NCBI GenBank assembly: GCA_024709685.1
Contig: JANJWF010000073.1
Coordinates: forward strand, 1 to 57,522
Direction: 5' to 3'
Length of the DNA: 57,522 nucleotides
Source: Thiobacillus sp.
Lineage (GTDB): Bacteria > Pseudomonadota > Gammaproteobacteria > Burkholderiales > Thiobacillaceae
Part shown: positions 49,024-57,522 of the stretch, one piece after another
How the letters are laid out: each line of letters starts with the position of its first letter
How positions within the stretch are numbered: the stretch's first letter is position 1
The notes under the pieces: model-generated
Told to the model about the DNA's origin: nothing
Seen by the model: the letters and a program-made list of their open reading frames with translations, nothing else
Databases searched by the model: none
Translations under genes and position numbers: made by a program

Positions 49024-51146
49024 TGCGCAGTCTGATCGCCGCGGCCCTCGGTCTGGGCATTCTGCTGCTGGCCCTGCTTTTCTATGCCAGCGGCGACAGT
49101 GCGGTATTTTCCGACAGCTTGCCCAGCCTGTTTTTCGGCGGTGGAGTGTTCGGCCTGGCGCTGTTGGTATTGCTGGGCTGGCGCTTGTGGTGGCTGCAAA
49201 AACGTATCCGGCGCGGGGTGTTCGGCGCCAAGCTCACATTCAAGCTGTTGCTCATGTTTGGCGTGGTCGCCATGCTGCCTGGGCTGGTCGTCTACGGTGC
49301 CTCGGTATTCTTTCTCAATCGCTCGATCGAAACCTGGTTCGACGTGCGGGTCGACAACGCACTCACGTCCGGCGTCAACCTGGGACAGCAGGCGCTCGAT
49401 AACCTGTTGCGCGAACTGGATAAAAAAGCCGAGCGCATGGCGTTGTCGCTGTCGGACGAAGGCAGGGGTTCCATCATCACCGGCCTGTCGACCCTGCGCG
49501 AGCAAAGTGCGGTGCACGAAGTGACCCTGTTCGATGCGCGCGGTGGCGTCATTGCCCACGTCAGCGGCGAGCGTGGCACCCTGCTCCCCGTGCTGCCCGA
49601 CCGCAGCGTGCTGCGTCAGCAGCAGCCGTACAGCCGCATCGAGGAAGTGTCCGAGCGCGGGCTCATCATGCGGGTCATCGTGCCGGTGTATTCCAGCGCG
49701 CTGGCCGGCGAAACCCGGATGCTGCAACTGGTGCAGCCGGTACCCGCCAAGCTCGCGCTCGACGCGCAGGCGGTGCAGCTCGCGTATCAGGAATACCAGC
49801 AGATCGCGGTCGCGCGCGTGGGGCTGAAGCGCATCTACGGCGCCGCGCTGACCCTCACCCTGTTGCTGGCCCTGCTGATGACCTTCGTGATCGCCTACCT
49901 GCTGTCGGAACGACTCGGTGCGCCGCTGCGCACCCTGGCGCGCGGCACCCGTGCAGTGGCCAAGGGCGATTTTTCGCAGATGCCGCTGGCGAAGAGTCGC
50001 GATGAGCTGGGCGTGCTGATCCAGTCTTTCAACCGCATGACGCAGCAGCTGTCGGATGCGCGCGAACAGCTGGCACGCAACCATCAGCAGACGGAACAGG
50101 CCAAGGCCTTCCTCGAGCGTGTGCTGGCCAACCTGTCGTCCGGCGTGATGGTGCTGGACGAAGCCCTGCAGGTGCGTAACCTGAACAGCGCGGCAGCGCA
50201 GATCCTGGGCGTGGCCGCAGCGGAACTGGATGCGCAGCCGCTGGTCGGGCTGGGGCAGCCGGGCGAAGCCTTGCACGAATTCGCGGCAACGGTTGCGGCG
50301 CGCTTTGCCGAGCACGAAGGCGAATGGCAGGAGCAGGTCGACTATGCGGGCCACGGCGGCAGCCAGTCGCTGCTGCTGCGCGGCACTCGCCTGCCACCAG
50401 GTGTCGAACGCGGCTACGTGCTGGTGTTCGACGACGTGACCAAGCTGATCAATGCTGAACGCAACGCGGCGTGGAGCGAGGTGGCGCGCCGGCTGGCTCA
50501 CGAGATCAAGAATCCGCTGACCCCGATCCAGCTGTCGGCCGAACGCCTCGCCCGCAAGCTCGACGGCCATTTGTCGCCGGTGGATGCGGAATTTCTGGGG
50601 CGTGCCACGCAAACCATTGTCAGCCAGGTTGCGGCAATGAAAAGCATGGTCGATGCGTTCACCGGCTATGCGCGGATGCCGCGCGCCAAGCTCGAGGCGC
50701 TTGATCTCAACGAACTGGTGAGCGAGGTGCTCGCGTTGTACGATGGCCGGGCGCTCGGCCTGCACCTGAGTCTCGCGCCCGGACTGCCGCGCATCGCGGG
50801 GGATTCCACATTATTGCGCCAAGTGATACATAATCTGATGCAAAATGCGCAGGATGCGCTGACCGGCCACCCGGCGCCGAGTGTCGAGGTCAGCACGCGC
50901 CTTGGCAACAATGCAGTTTGTTTATCCGTAACAGACAATGGAGCCGGATTTCCGGAACACCTGATGACGCGGCTGTTCGAGCCATACGCCACCACGAAAG
51001 CCAAGGGAACGGGCTTGGGGCTGGCGATTGTCAAGAAGATCGTCGAAGAGCACCACGGTAAAATTCAAATAGAAAATCTCAAATCGGGCGGCGCCGTCAT
51101 CCGCATTGCGCTCCCCGTATTTGCGGCAGTCGGAGAACACAGGTGA
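49023..51146 (+). CDS. ntrY: NtrY-family membrane sensor kinase
   Basis: This 707-residue histidine kinase has several N-terminal membrane helices (to about residue 100) and a further one at about 275-295, followed by HAMP, PAS and kinase domains. The H-box is RRLAHEIKNPLTPIQLSAER. The N, G1 and G2 boxes are HNLMQNAQDAL, VTDNGAGFP and KGTGLGLAI. NtrYX systems respond to nitrogen or redox state and cell envelope cues. The start at 49023 (MRSLIAAAL) overlaps the preceding stop, and the stop overlaps ntrX by 4 bp. Confidence 0.92.
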   Translation: MRSLIAAALGLGILLLALLFYASGDSAVFSDSLPSLFFGGGVFGLALLVLLGWRLWWLQKRIRRGVFGAKLTFKLLLMFGVVAMLPGLVVYGASVFFLNRSIETWFDVRVDNALTSGVNLGQQALDNLLRELDKKAERMALSLSDEGRGSIITGLSTLREQSAVHEVTLFDARGGVIAHVSGERGTLLPVLPDRSVLRQQQPYSRIEEVSERGLIMRVIVPVYSSALAGETRMLQLVQPVPAKLALDAQAVQLAYQEYQQIAVARVGLKRIYGAALTLTLLLALLMTFVIAYLLSERLGAPLRTLARGTRAVAKGDFSQMPLAKSRDELGVLIQSFNRMTQQLSDAREQLARNHQQTEQAKAFLERVLANLSSGVMVLDEALQVRNLNSAAAQILGVAAAELDAQPLVGLGQPGEALHEFAATVAARFAEHEGEWQEQVDYAGHGGSQSLLLRGTRLPPGVERGYVLVFDDVTKLINAERNAAWSEVARRLAHEIKNPLTPIQLSAERLARKLDGHLSPVDAEFLGRATQTIVSQVAAMKSMVDAFTGYARMPRAKLEALDLNELVSEVLALYDGRALGLHLSLAPGLPRIAGDSTLLRQVIHNLMQNAQDALTGHPAPSVEVSTRLGNNAVCLSVTDNGAGFPEHLMTRLFEPYATTKAKGTGLGLAIVKKIVEEHHGKIQIENLKSGGAVIRIALPVFAAVGEHR

Positions 51147-52417
51147 GCGGGCATATTCTCGTCGTCGATGACGAAGTGGGTATTCGTGAGTTGCTGTCGG
51201 AAATCCTTACCGACGAGGGCTATGACGTGCACCTCGCGGAAAACGCCGAGGCAGCGCGGGCGTTCCGAATACAGCGCCGCCCCGACCTGGTCCTGCTCGA
51301 TATCTGGATGCCCGATACCGACGGCGTCACCCTCCTGAAGGAGTGGGCGGGCGGCGGTCAGCTGACCATGCCGGTGGTGATGATGTCAGGCCACGGCACC
51401 ATCGACACCGCAGTCGAGGCCACCAAGCTCGGCGCCGCCGACTTCCTGGAAAAACCCGTAGCACTGGCCAAATTGATCGACACCGTCAGCAAGGCGATCA
51501 ATCGCGGCGTGGTCCTGCCCCGGCGCGCGCCCAGCATGGATTTGTCGGCGCTCGGCAAGAGCCAGCTGATCCTTGAACTGAAAAAACGCCTGACCCAGAT
51601 CGCTGGCAATACTGCGCCGGTGATGCTGGTAGGCGAACCCGGCTGCGGCTTTGAAGTCTGCGCGCAATTCCTGCATCAGCCTTCCACTCCCTGGATCGAG
51701 ATCAAGGATCGCCCGCGCCTGGTGTCGGACCCGCTGAGCCTTGTCGAGACGCTCGGCAACGGAACCCTTTTCCTGCCTGACGTGTACGAACTTGGACGGC
51801 TCGAACAGAAGGGACTGGGCCTGCTGCTCGACCGCATCGAGCATAGTGGCGCACGCCTGGTGTGCACCAGCAGTCGCAGTCTCGTCTCGATGGCCGCGGC
51901 GGGTGAGTTCGATAGCCGCCTGTTCTACCGGCTGTCGAGCCTGAGCATCCAGGTGCCGCCCTTGCGCGAGCATCATGAAGACGTTCCCGACATCGCGAAC
52001 TTCATGTTGGCCCAACTGGTGGAAGAGGGAATGACCCCGGTGCGACGGTTGACCACGCCTGCGCTGAACCAATTGCGCAACTTCGACTGGCCGGGCAACC
52101 TGCCGCAACTCAATAACGTGGTGCGTACGCTAGCCGTCACGGCACTGGCGAGCGAAATCGACGCAGCCGACGTCAACCGTGTGCTTGCACCGATGAAACT
52201 GTCGACGCCGCCCGCAGCACACGGGATCTCCCTGGACATTCCGCTGCGCGAAGCGCGCGACGCCTTCGAGCGCATGTATTTCGAGCACCTGATCCAGAAG
52301 GAAGGCGGCAGCATGACGCGGGTGGCCGACAAGTCCGGGCTGGAGCGCACCCACCTCTATCGCAAGCTGAAGCAACTGAATATTCGCCACGGACGGCGCC
52401 TGGACGAAGAACTTTAG
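51143..52417 (+). CDS. ntrX: NtrX-family response regulator with degenerate AAA+ domain
   Basis: The 424-residue regulator starts with GTG at 51143. The receiver domain has DDE at 9-11 and phospho-acceptor Asp53. The C-terminal Fis-type helix-turn-helix is TRVADKSGLERTHLYRKLKQ. The central domain resembles sigma-54 activators but its Walker A reads GEPGCGFE (164-171), without the usual GKE, and no GAFTGA loop is present. It is also shorter than usual. It probably binds DNA without sigma-54 activation or ATP hydrolysis. Confidence 0.92.
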   Translation: MSGHILVVDDEVGIRELLSEILTDEGYDVHLAENAEAARAFRIQRRPDLVLLDIWMPDTDGVTLLKEWAGGGQLTMPVVMMSGHGTIDTAVEATKLGAADFLEKPVALAKLIDTVSKAINRGVVLPRRAPSMDLSALGKSQLILELKKRLTQIAGNTAPVMLVGEPGCGFEVCAQFLHQPSTPWIEIKDRPRLVSDPLSLVETLGNGTLFLPDVYELGRLEQKGLGLLLDRIEHSGARLVCTSSRSLVSMAAAGEFDSRLFYRLSSLSIQVPPLREHHEDVPDIANFMLAQLVEEGMTPVRRLTTPALNQLRNFDWPGNLPQLNNVVRTLAVTALASEIDAADVNRVLAPMKLSTPPAAHGISLDIPLREARDAFERMYFEHLIQKEGGSMTRVADKSGLERTHLYRKLKQLNIRHGRRLDEEL

Positions 52418-52429
52418 CCAGGAACGCGC

Positions 52430-53806
52430 GTGAAGATCATCATCCTCGGCGCCGGCCAGGTCGGTGCGAATCTGGCTGAAAGCCTGGTCGCCGAAAACAA
52501 TAATGACATCACTGTCGTGGATCTCGACGATTCCCGCCTGGCGCTGCTGCAGGATCGCTTCGACCTGCGCACCGTACGCGGCCATGCGGCGCATCCTTCG
52601 GTCCTGAAGCAGGCCGGCGCTGAAGATGCCGACTTGCTGGTCGCCGTCACGCAAAGCGACGAAATCAACCTGGTGGCTTGCCGCATCGCGTCGTCGCTGT
52701 TCAATGTGCCCACGCGGATTGCGCGCATCCGCTCTCATGATTTCCTGGGGCAGGAAGCGGACTTTCTGCTCGAGCACTTCGGCGTCAACGAGGTCATCAG
52801 CCCCGAACAGGAGGTGACCGATACCCTGCGGCGGCTGATCGAGCACCCTGGATCGCTGCAGGTGCTCGACTTCGCAGAGGGCAAGGTGCGGCTGGTGGCG
52901 GTGCGCGCCTACCACGGCGGTCCGCTGGTGGGGCACGAACTGCAGGACATCAAGCGCCACATGCCGAGCCTGGAATGCCGGATCCCGGCGATCTACCGGC
53001 GCGACCGCGGTATCGTCCCCAAGGGGGTCACGGTGATCGAGCCGGGCGACGAGGTATTCTTCCTGGCGCGCCGGCACGACATTCCTTCGGTGATGCGCGA
53101 GCTGCGCCGCTCGGAGCGACCGGTCAAGCGCGTCATGATCGCCGGCGGTGGCAACATCGGGCGGCGCCTGGCGGCAGGGCTGGAGCACAACTACGAAGTC
53201 AAGCTGATCGACCACAACAAGGCCACCTGCACGCTGCTGGCCGAGCAACTGCACCGCACCCTGGTGCTGCAGGGCGAAGCCACCGACGAGGAACTGCTGG
53301 AACAGGAAAATATCCAGTCGATCGACGTGTTCTGCGCGCTCACCAATGACGACGAGGACAACATCATGTCGGCGCTGCTGGCCAAGCGCATGGGCGCGCA
53401 GCGGGTGATCGCCCTGATCAACCGTTCAGCCTACGTCAATCTCGTGCAGGGTGGCGAAATCGATATCGCAATCTCGCCGGCGCAGGCCACGGTCGGTCCG
53501 CTGCTGTCGAAGATCCGCCGCGGTGACATGGCAGCGGTCCACAGCTTGCGCCGCGGCGGCGCGGAAGTGCTCGAAATCATCATCCACGGAGATCTCAAGA
53601 CCTCCAAGGTGGTGGGACGGCACATCGGCGACGTGGCGCTGCCGGAAGGCGCCACGATCGCCGCGATTATCCGCAACGAAGACGTCGTCATCGCCCACCA
53701 CGACACCCTGATCGAGGCGGAAGACCACCTCATCCTGTTCGTGCTCAACAAGCGCATCATCCCCAAGGTGGAGAAGCTGTTTCAGGTCGGTTTCGGGTTT
53801 TTTTGA
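52430..53806 (+). CDS. trkA: Trk potassium transporter NAD-binding subunit TrkA
   Basis: The 458-residue cytoplasmic protein gates the TrkH potassium channel. It has two RCK modules, each with a nucleotide-binding loop: ILGAGQVGANLAE (5-17) and IAGGGNIGRRLAAGLE. Each is followed by a TrkA-C domain. It starts with GTG at 52430, 12 bp after ntrX, and is followed by trkH, its membrane partner. Confidence 0.96.
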   Translation: MKIIILGAGQVGANLAESLVAENNNDITVVDLDDSRLALLQDRFDLRTVRGHAAHPSVLKQAGAEDADLLVAVTQSDEINLVACRIASSLFNVPTRIARIRSHDFLGQEADFLLEHFGVNEVISPEQEVTDTLRRLIEHPGSLQVLDFAEGKVRLVAVRAYHGGPLVGHELQDIKRHMPSLECRIPAIYRRDRGIVPKGVTVIEPGDEVFFLARRHDIPSVMRELRRSERPVKRVMIAGGGNIGRRLAAGLEHNYEVKLIDHNKATCTLLAEQLHRTLVLQGEATDEELLEQENIQSIDVFCALTNDDEDNIMSALLAKRMGAQRVIALINRSAYVNLVQGGEIDIAISPAQATVGPLLSKIRRGDMAAVHSLRRGGAEVLEIIIHGDLKTSKVVGRHIGDVALPEGATIAAIIRNEDVVIAHHDTLIEAEDHLILFVLNKRIIPKVEKLFQVGFGFF

Positions 53807-53915
53807 GCCGGTGAGCCGCCATCCCGCCCCAGGCTTTTTTGCCCCCGGATTCCGGCGAACCCGAGGGGGGTCGCTGGTAACATCGCGCCCATGTCGATAC
53901 CGGGCCTGACGTTAG

Positions 53916-55373
53916 ATGTCGCAAATCCTGCCTGTCGTCCATATCCTGTCGAAAGTGCTGATGCTGTTTGCATTGGCCTTCCTGCTGCCCATGGGCGTGT
54001 CCTTCGCGCTGAACGACGGCGCGCAAATGGCGTACGACGAGGCGCTTCTGGCGACGCTGGTTTCCGGGGCCACCCTGTGGCTGTTGTCGCGCCGCGGCAA
54101 GCGCGAACTGCAGACCCGCGACGGCTTCCTGCTGGTGGTGTTGATCTGGGCGGTGCTGCCGGTATTTTCGGCGATCCCGCTGCTGCTCTATCTGCCGGAC
54201 ATGAGCTTCACCGATGCCTATTTCGAGGCCGTGTCCGGCCTCACCGCCACCGGCGCCACCACGTTGTCCGGGCTCGACAATCTGCCGCCGTCGATCAATA
54301 TCTGGCGCACGCAGATGCACTGGATCGGCGGCATGGGCGTGATCGTGCTGGTCGTGGCGGTGCTGCCGATGCTGGGGGTCGGTGGCCGCCAGATGTTCAA
54401 GGCCGAAACGCCGACGCCGATGAAGGACAGCAAGCTCACCCCGCGCATGGCCGAGACCGCCAAGGGTCTGTGGCAGGTCTACGCGCTGTTCACCATCATT
54501 TGCATGGGCGCGCTGTGGGCGGGCGGCATGAGCTGGGTCGACGCGGTGGTGCATGGCTTCAGCGTGATGGGCCTCGGCGGCATGTCGTCGCACGACGCCA
54601 GCATGGCCTACTTCGATTCGGTACTGCTCGAAGGTATCGTCATGCTGTTCGCGCTGATTTCCGCGATCAGCTTCTCCACCCACTTCATGGCGTTCCGTAC
54701 CCGCAGCCTGCTGGCCTACCGCCACGATTCCGAGATCCCCTGGACCTTCGGCGTGCTGGGTGTCAGCATCATCGGTCTGACCGCCTACCTGCTCTACAAG
54801 GGTTTCTATCCCGACGTCTCGGAAGCGTTGCGTTACGCCGCGTTCAACACCGTCGTGGTCGCCACCACGCTTGGTCTTTCCACCACCGACTACAGCGTGT
54901 GGCCCTACTTCGCGCCGCTGTGGATGCTGTTCCTGTCGAGCTTCATCGCCGGCTCCGGCTCCACTGGCGGGGGCATCAAGATGTTGCGGGCGGTGTTGCT
55001 GTACAAGCAGCTGTACCGCGAGCTGATCAAGCTGGTCCATCCCAGTGCCGAAATCCACACCAAGATCGGCCGCCAGGCGGTACCCAACAAGATCATCTAT
55101 GCTGTACTGGCGTTCCTGTTCGTCTACGTCGTTTCGGTTGTCTTCCTGTCGTTCGTCCTCTCCGCTTCGGGGCTCGACGTCTTCACCGCCTTCACCGCGG
55201 TCGTAGCGATGGTCAACAATACCGGCCCAGGCCTTGGCCAGATCGGCCCGGCGAGCACTTACGCAGTGCTCAACGATTTCCAGACCTGGGTGTGCAGCTT
55301 CGCCATGCTGCTTGGCCGGCTGGAGTTCTTCACCCTGCTGGTGGTGCTGACCCCGGTTTTTTGGAGAAAGTGA
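53916..55373 (+). CDS. trkH: Trk potassium transporter membrane subunit TrkH
   Basis: The 485-residue potassium-conducting subunit has eight or more membrane helices and four pore loops. Examples are SGLTATGATTLSGLD, the selectivity region with HWIGGMGVIVLVVAVLPMLG, and STGGGIKMLRAVLL. The last pore segment is VVAMVNNTGPGLGQIGP. It starts at ATG 53916 and its stop overlaps the next start (TGATG). Confidence 0.95.
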   Translation: MSQILPVVHILSKVLMLFALAFLLPMGVSFALNDGAQMAYDEALLATLVSGATLWLLSRRGKRELQTRDGFLLVVLIWAVLPVFSAIPLLLYLPDMSFTDAYFEAVSGLTATGATTLSGLDNLPPSINIWRTQMHWIGGMGVIVLVVAVLPMLGVGGRQMFKAETPTPMKDSKLTPRMAETAKGLWQVYALFTIICMGALWAGGMSWVDAVVHGFSVMGLGGMSSHDASMAYFDSVLLEGIVMLFALISAISFSTHFMAFRTRSLLAYRHDSEIPWTFGVLGVSIIGLTAYLLYKGFYPDVSEALRYAAFNTVVVATTLGLSTTDYSVWPYFAPLWMLFLSSFIAGSGSTGGGIKMLRAVLLYKQLYRELIKLVHPSAEIHTKIGRQAVPNKIIYAVLAFLFVYVVSVVFLSFVLSASGLDVFTAFTAVVAMVNNTGPGLGQIGPASTYAVLNDFQTWVCSFAMLLGRLEFFTLLVVLTPVFWRK

Positions 55374-55702
55374 TGCCTTCCGTTGCCGATTTCGAAGCCA
55401 TGCTGGCTGCCGGCCGCGACAATGCGCTGTTGCGCTATTCGCTCGGCAACGAATACCTCAAGCACGGCGACCCGGTCAGGGCCGCCGAGCACCTGCGGCG
55501 GGCGGTCGATCACGATCCGAAGTACTCCGCCGCCTGGAAGCTGCTGGGGCGCGCGCTGACCGATGCCGCGGCGTGGGACGAGGCGCTGGCGGCCTACCGG
55601 CAGGGTATCGCGGTGGCCGAGGCGCGCGGCGACAAGCAGGCGGCCAAGGAAATGGGCGTGTTCGCGCGGCGGATCGAGAAACAGCTAAAATCGGGGGATT
55701 GA
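55373..55702 (+). CDS. small TPR-repeat protein
   Basis: The 109-residue soluble protein consists mainly of tetratricopeptide-like helices ([59 protein letters not shown]). The ATG at 55373 overlaps the trkH stop, so the two are coupled. Such proteins are scaffolds; no partner can be named, though TrkA/TrkH or YggX neighbours are possible. Confidence 0.85.
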   Translation: MPSVADFEAMLAAGRDNALLRYSLGNEYLKHGDPVRAAEHLRRAVDHDPKYSAAWKLLGRALTDAAAWDEALAAYRQGIAVAEARGDKQAAKEMGVFARRIEKQLKSGD

Positions 55703-55721
55703 ATTTTTCAGGAGCGAAAAA

Positions 55722-55997
55722 ATGACGCGGATGGTGAATTGTGTGAAGCTCGGGCGCGAAGCTGAAGGTTTAGGGTTCCCACCGGTGCCGGGCGAACTCG
55801 GCAAGAAGATTTTCGAGAATGTGTCGAAGGAAGCCTGGGCGGGCTGGCAGCGCCACCAGACCATGCTGATCAACGAAAACCGCCTCAACCTGGCTGACCC
55901 GCAGGCGCGCGGTTACCTGATGGAACAGATGGAGCGCTATTTCTTCGGCGGTGGCAATGTCGATGTGGCGGCAGGTTACGTCCCGCCCTCCAAGTAA
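55722..55997 (+). CDS. yggX: Oxidative damage protection protein YggX (Fe(II) trafficking)
   Basis: The 91-residue protein begins [20 protein letters not shown] and ends with a FFGGG segment and GYVPP, matching the YggX family over its full length. YggX protects iron-sulfur clusters and takes part in iron trafficking, with Cys7 conserved. A GGAG ribosome binding site precedes it. A 24 bp palindromic terminator follows. Confidence 0.94.
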   Translation: MTRMVNCVKLGREAEGLGFPPVPGELGKKIFENVSKEAWAGWQRHQTMLINENRLNLADPQARGYLMEQMERYFFGGGNVDVAAGYVPPSK

Positions 55998-56016
55998 ACA
56001 CGGCAGGCCTCAAGCA

Positions 56017-56040
56017 AACGGGCTCCCGCGGGAGCCCGTT
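56017..56040. terminator. bidirectional terminator between yggX and phoU
   Basis: A perfect 24 bp palindrome with twelve-base arms (AACGGGCTCCCG and its complement) lies between two convergent genes. T-runs are short on both sides (TT then CGTATT on plus, TTTG on minus). Confidence 0.7.
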
Positions 56041-56059
56041 CGTATTCGTGCGCGGGAAA

Positions 56060-56761
56060 TTACAGTACTTCCTTCTCGATTTCTTCCAGCGAGGTGTGGC
56101 GCACGTCCTTGCCCTTGACCATGTAGACCACGTATTCCGACATGTTCTTGGCGTGGTCGCCCATGCGCTCGATCGCCTTGGTGACGAACAGGATGTCGAT
56201 GAACACCGAGATGGTGCGAGGATCTTCCATCATGTAGGTGATGAGGTGCCGCAGGTTGAGGCGGAACTCCTCGTCCACCGCCTGATCCTGGCGCGCGATG
56301 TCCACCGCCTTGGTGGCGTCCAGCCGGGCGAAGGCGTCGAGCGCCTTCCTCAGCATGTCGAGCACCATGTCGGCCATGTATTTGACTTCCGTGAAGCGCG
56401 GCAGGGTGATGCGCTCGGCCTGGTGGATCAGCCGGGCCATGCGCGCGATCTTGGCCGCCTCGTCGCCGATGCGCTCGAGATCGGTGATGGTCTTCACCAC
56501 CATCATCACCATGCGCAGGTCGGACGCGGTCGGCTGCCGGCGCGCGATGATGTGGGTACAGTCTTCGTCAATGGCCACTTCGAGGGCGTTGACGTGGTGG
56601 TCGTTGGCATCCACCTGGTCGGCCAGTTTCATGTCGCCGTGGATGAGTGCTTCGACCGCATTGGTGATCTGTTCCTCGACCAGGCCACCCATTTTCAGCA
56701 CGTTGGCGCGCACAGCCTCAAGCTCGGCGTCAAACTGCTTGTAGGTGTGTTCAGTTGGCAT
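56060..56761 (-). CDS. phoU: Phosphate signalling protein PhoU
   Basis: The 233-residue helical protein restrains the PhoR/PstSCAB phosphate-sensing system. It consists of two three-helix PhoU domains with paired metal-binding motifs: ITDLERIGDEAAKIARMA and VTKAIERMGDHAKNMSEYV. It stands alone here; the pst genes are not in the window. Confidence 0.95.
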   Translation of the reverse strand: MPTEHTYKQFDAELEAVRANVLKMGGLVEEQITNAVEALIHGDMKLADQVDANDHHVNALEVAIDEDCTHIIARRQPTASDLRMVMMVVKTITDLERIGDEAAKIARMARLIHQAERITLPRFTEVKYMADMVLDMLRKALDAFARLDATKAVDIARQDQAVDEEFRLNLRHLITYMMEDPRTISVFIDILFVTKAIERMGDHAKNMSEYVVYMVKGKDVRHTSLEEIEKEVL

Positions 56762-56831
56762 CGTGTCGGCCTTTCCAATAATCCATCTTCAATTGTATGC
56801 GCGTATTGTGACCTTTACATGACGGCAGTGT

Positions 56832-57311
56832 TCAGCGGCTACTGAAGGGCAGCGCATAGTGCGCCCCATCCACGTCGAGGAACAACACCCAGTCGCGCAG
56901 CCCGCTGACGCACACCGGCAGCGTCACTTCAGAAGCAAATGTCGCGTCGGGCCCGGGGTGCAGATCGTAGCGATTGAATCCCATGTCCATGCCGACCATC
57001 TGGAATTCCGCGCTGATCCGTGACGCGCCCGCTGTACGAACGCTCAGTGAGAACGGCTCGAGCGGCGTTGGCTGGGCCGAGAAGCGCACCTTCACGATCG
57101 TGCCGTGATGGCTGAAATTGCAGCCGGCGACTGGGTCGGCGCAGGCGACCGGCTCCACTGCGGCCGGGCGCTTCAGCCGGTAGCCTGCCACCGCGATCGC
57201 CATGAGCGCCAATACCAGCAGCAGCGGCGCCAGCACCCGCACGGGACGAGCCGCTCGTCCATCGCCAGCGGGAAGCGCACTCAGCTCTGGCTTCTTCTGC
57301 TTCACGTCCAT
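56832..57311 (-). CDS. membrane-anchored protein of unknown function
   Basis: This 159-residue protein has a charged N-terminus, one membrane helix at about 25-44, and an extracytoplasmic domain. It has two cysteines at 57 and 64 (VACADPVAGCNFSHHG) and later FQMVGMDMGFNRYDL, with methionines that could bind metal. The size and layout recall FixH/CcoH-like or copper-handling proteins, but no family is confidently recognised. It overlaps the end of the upstream gene by 10 bp, implying coupling. Confidence 0.7.
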   Translation of the reverse strand: MDVKQKKPELSALPAGDGRAARPVRVLAPLLLVLALMAIAVAGYRLKRPAAVEPVACADPVAGCNFSHHGTIVKVRFSAQPTPLEPFSLSVRTAGASRISAEFQMVGMDMGFNRYDLHPGPDATFASEVTLPVCVSGLRDWVLFLDVDGAHYALPFSSR

Positions 57312-57522
57312 GCCCCACGCAGCAGTGCCACGCCATGCGCACCATGCGACTGCGCAAGCGGCACATCGTCGCGCTCCAGTCCGCCGAGGCCGAAGACCGG
57401 GATCGGGCTGGCGCCGGCGAGCGCGGAAAAGGCCTCCCAGCCCAGGGCCGCGGCACCCGGATGAGTGAGCGTGGGCAGCACGGGCGACAACAGCGCGAAG
57501 TCGGCTTCGATGGCTGCAGCAT
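57302..57522 (-). CDS. C-terminal end of a ThiE-like (TMP synthase-like) domain protein, cut by window edge
   Basis: About 73 codons are visible, reading AAIEADFALLSPVLPTLTHP and ending GLGGLERDDVPLAQSHGAHG and VALLRGAWT. This is the last part of a thiamin phosphate synthase-type barrel. In betaproteobacteria this domain is often fused behind a Nudix (MutT) hydrolase, and the sequence here resembles that fusion more than free ThiE. The N-terminal part lies outside the window, so this cannot be settled. Confidence 0.75.
   Translation of the reverse strand, partial: AAAIEADFALLSPVLPTLTHPGAAALGWEAFSALAGASPIPVFGLGGLERDDVPLAQSHGAHGVALLRGAWT

Noticed and set aside
48864-50765. 633-codon antisense frame opposite ntrY
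   Set aside because: Shadow of ntrY with Arg/His/Gln-rich composition and no recognisable domain.

Overview
This is a chromosomal segment of about 57.5 kb with high G+C content, centred on the replication origin of a betaproteobacterium. The gene order atpI-atpB-atpE-atpF / parB-parA-rsmG-mnmG / mnmE-yidC-rnpA-rpmH / dnaA-dnaN-gyrB, followed by topA-smg-dprA-lysM-def-fmt-rsmB-DUF4390-ntrY-ntrX-trkA-trkH, is typical of that class. The protein sequences look most like Thiobacillus and relatives; that genus-level guess rests on recognition, not on a search.

Layout. 1-18 kb is housekeeping on the minus strand: the start of the atp operon, then parB-parA-rsmG-mnmG (genes overlapping by 4-14 bp), the ABC-F ATPase uup, the 5-oxoprolinase operon pxpB-pxpC-pxpA, an RhlE-type RNA helicase, an ABC exporter, mnmE, yidC, rnpA and rpmH. 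Three parS-type sites (6108, 8251, 10454) lie about 2.1-2.2 kb apart next to parAB. At about 18 kb transcription diverges. dnaA, dnaN and gyrB run rightward, and the dnaA-dnaN gap (19486-19665) has DnaA boxes and an AT-rich stretch, making it the best oriC candidate. recF is absent between dnaN and gyrB.

23.4-38.4 kb is an accessory, metal-centred region. It holds a DedA-PAP2 phosphatase whose LssY tail has been cut off by a deletion and frame change, a C-terminal relic of merR, a yybP-ykoY manganese riboswitch in front of a GDT1-family putative Mn2+ exporter, a C-terminal relic of an RcnR/DmeR repressor, the cation efflux gene dmeF, and an N-terminal relic of ynfA. Next comes a complete Cu/Ag efflux operon (cusF, a 31-residue secreted peptide, cusC, cusB, cusA) divergent from cusRS, with a CusR-box-like palindrome between them. 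A coiled-coil/HTH regulator and a patatin-like lipoprotein follow. The broken genes beside intact pumps suggest repeated acquisition and decay.

38.5-57.5 kb returns to conserved genes: a PhnD-like/rhodanese fusion, a receiver-like protein overlapping topA, smg, dprA, a LysM protein, the translation and rRNA genes def, fmt and rsmB, a DUF4390 protein, the NtrYX two-component system, the TrkA/TrkH potassium system, a TPR protein, yggX, phoU, a membrane-anchored unknown protein, and the end of a gene carrying a ThiE-like domain.

Oddities worth attention are the rnpA gene with no usable start codon downstream of rpmH, yidC apparently beginning with ATT and lacking a yidD neighbour, a parS embedded in an intrinsic terminator, another parS inside the pxpA coding sequence, the set of metal-gene relics, and an NtrX whose AAA+ domain has lost its ATP-binding signature.
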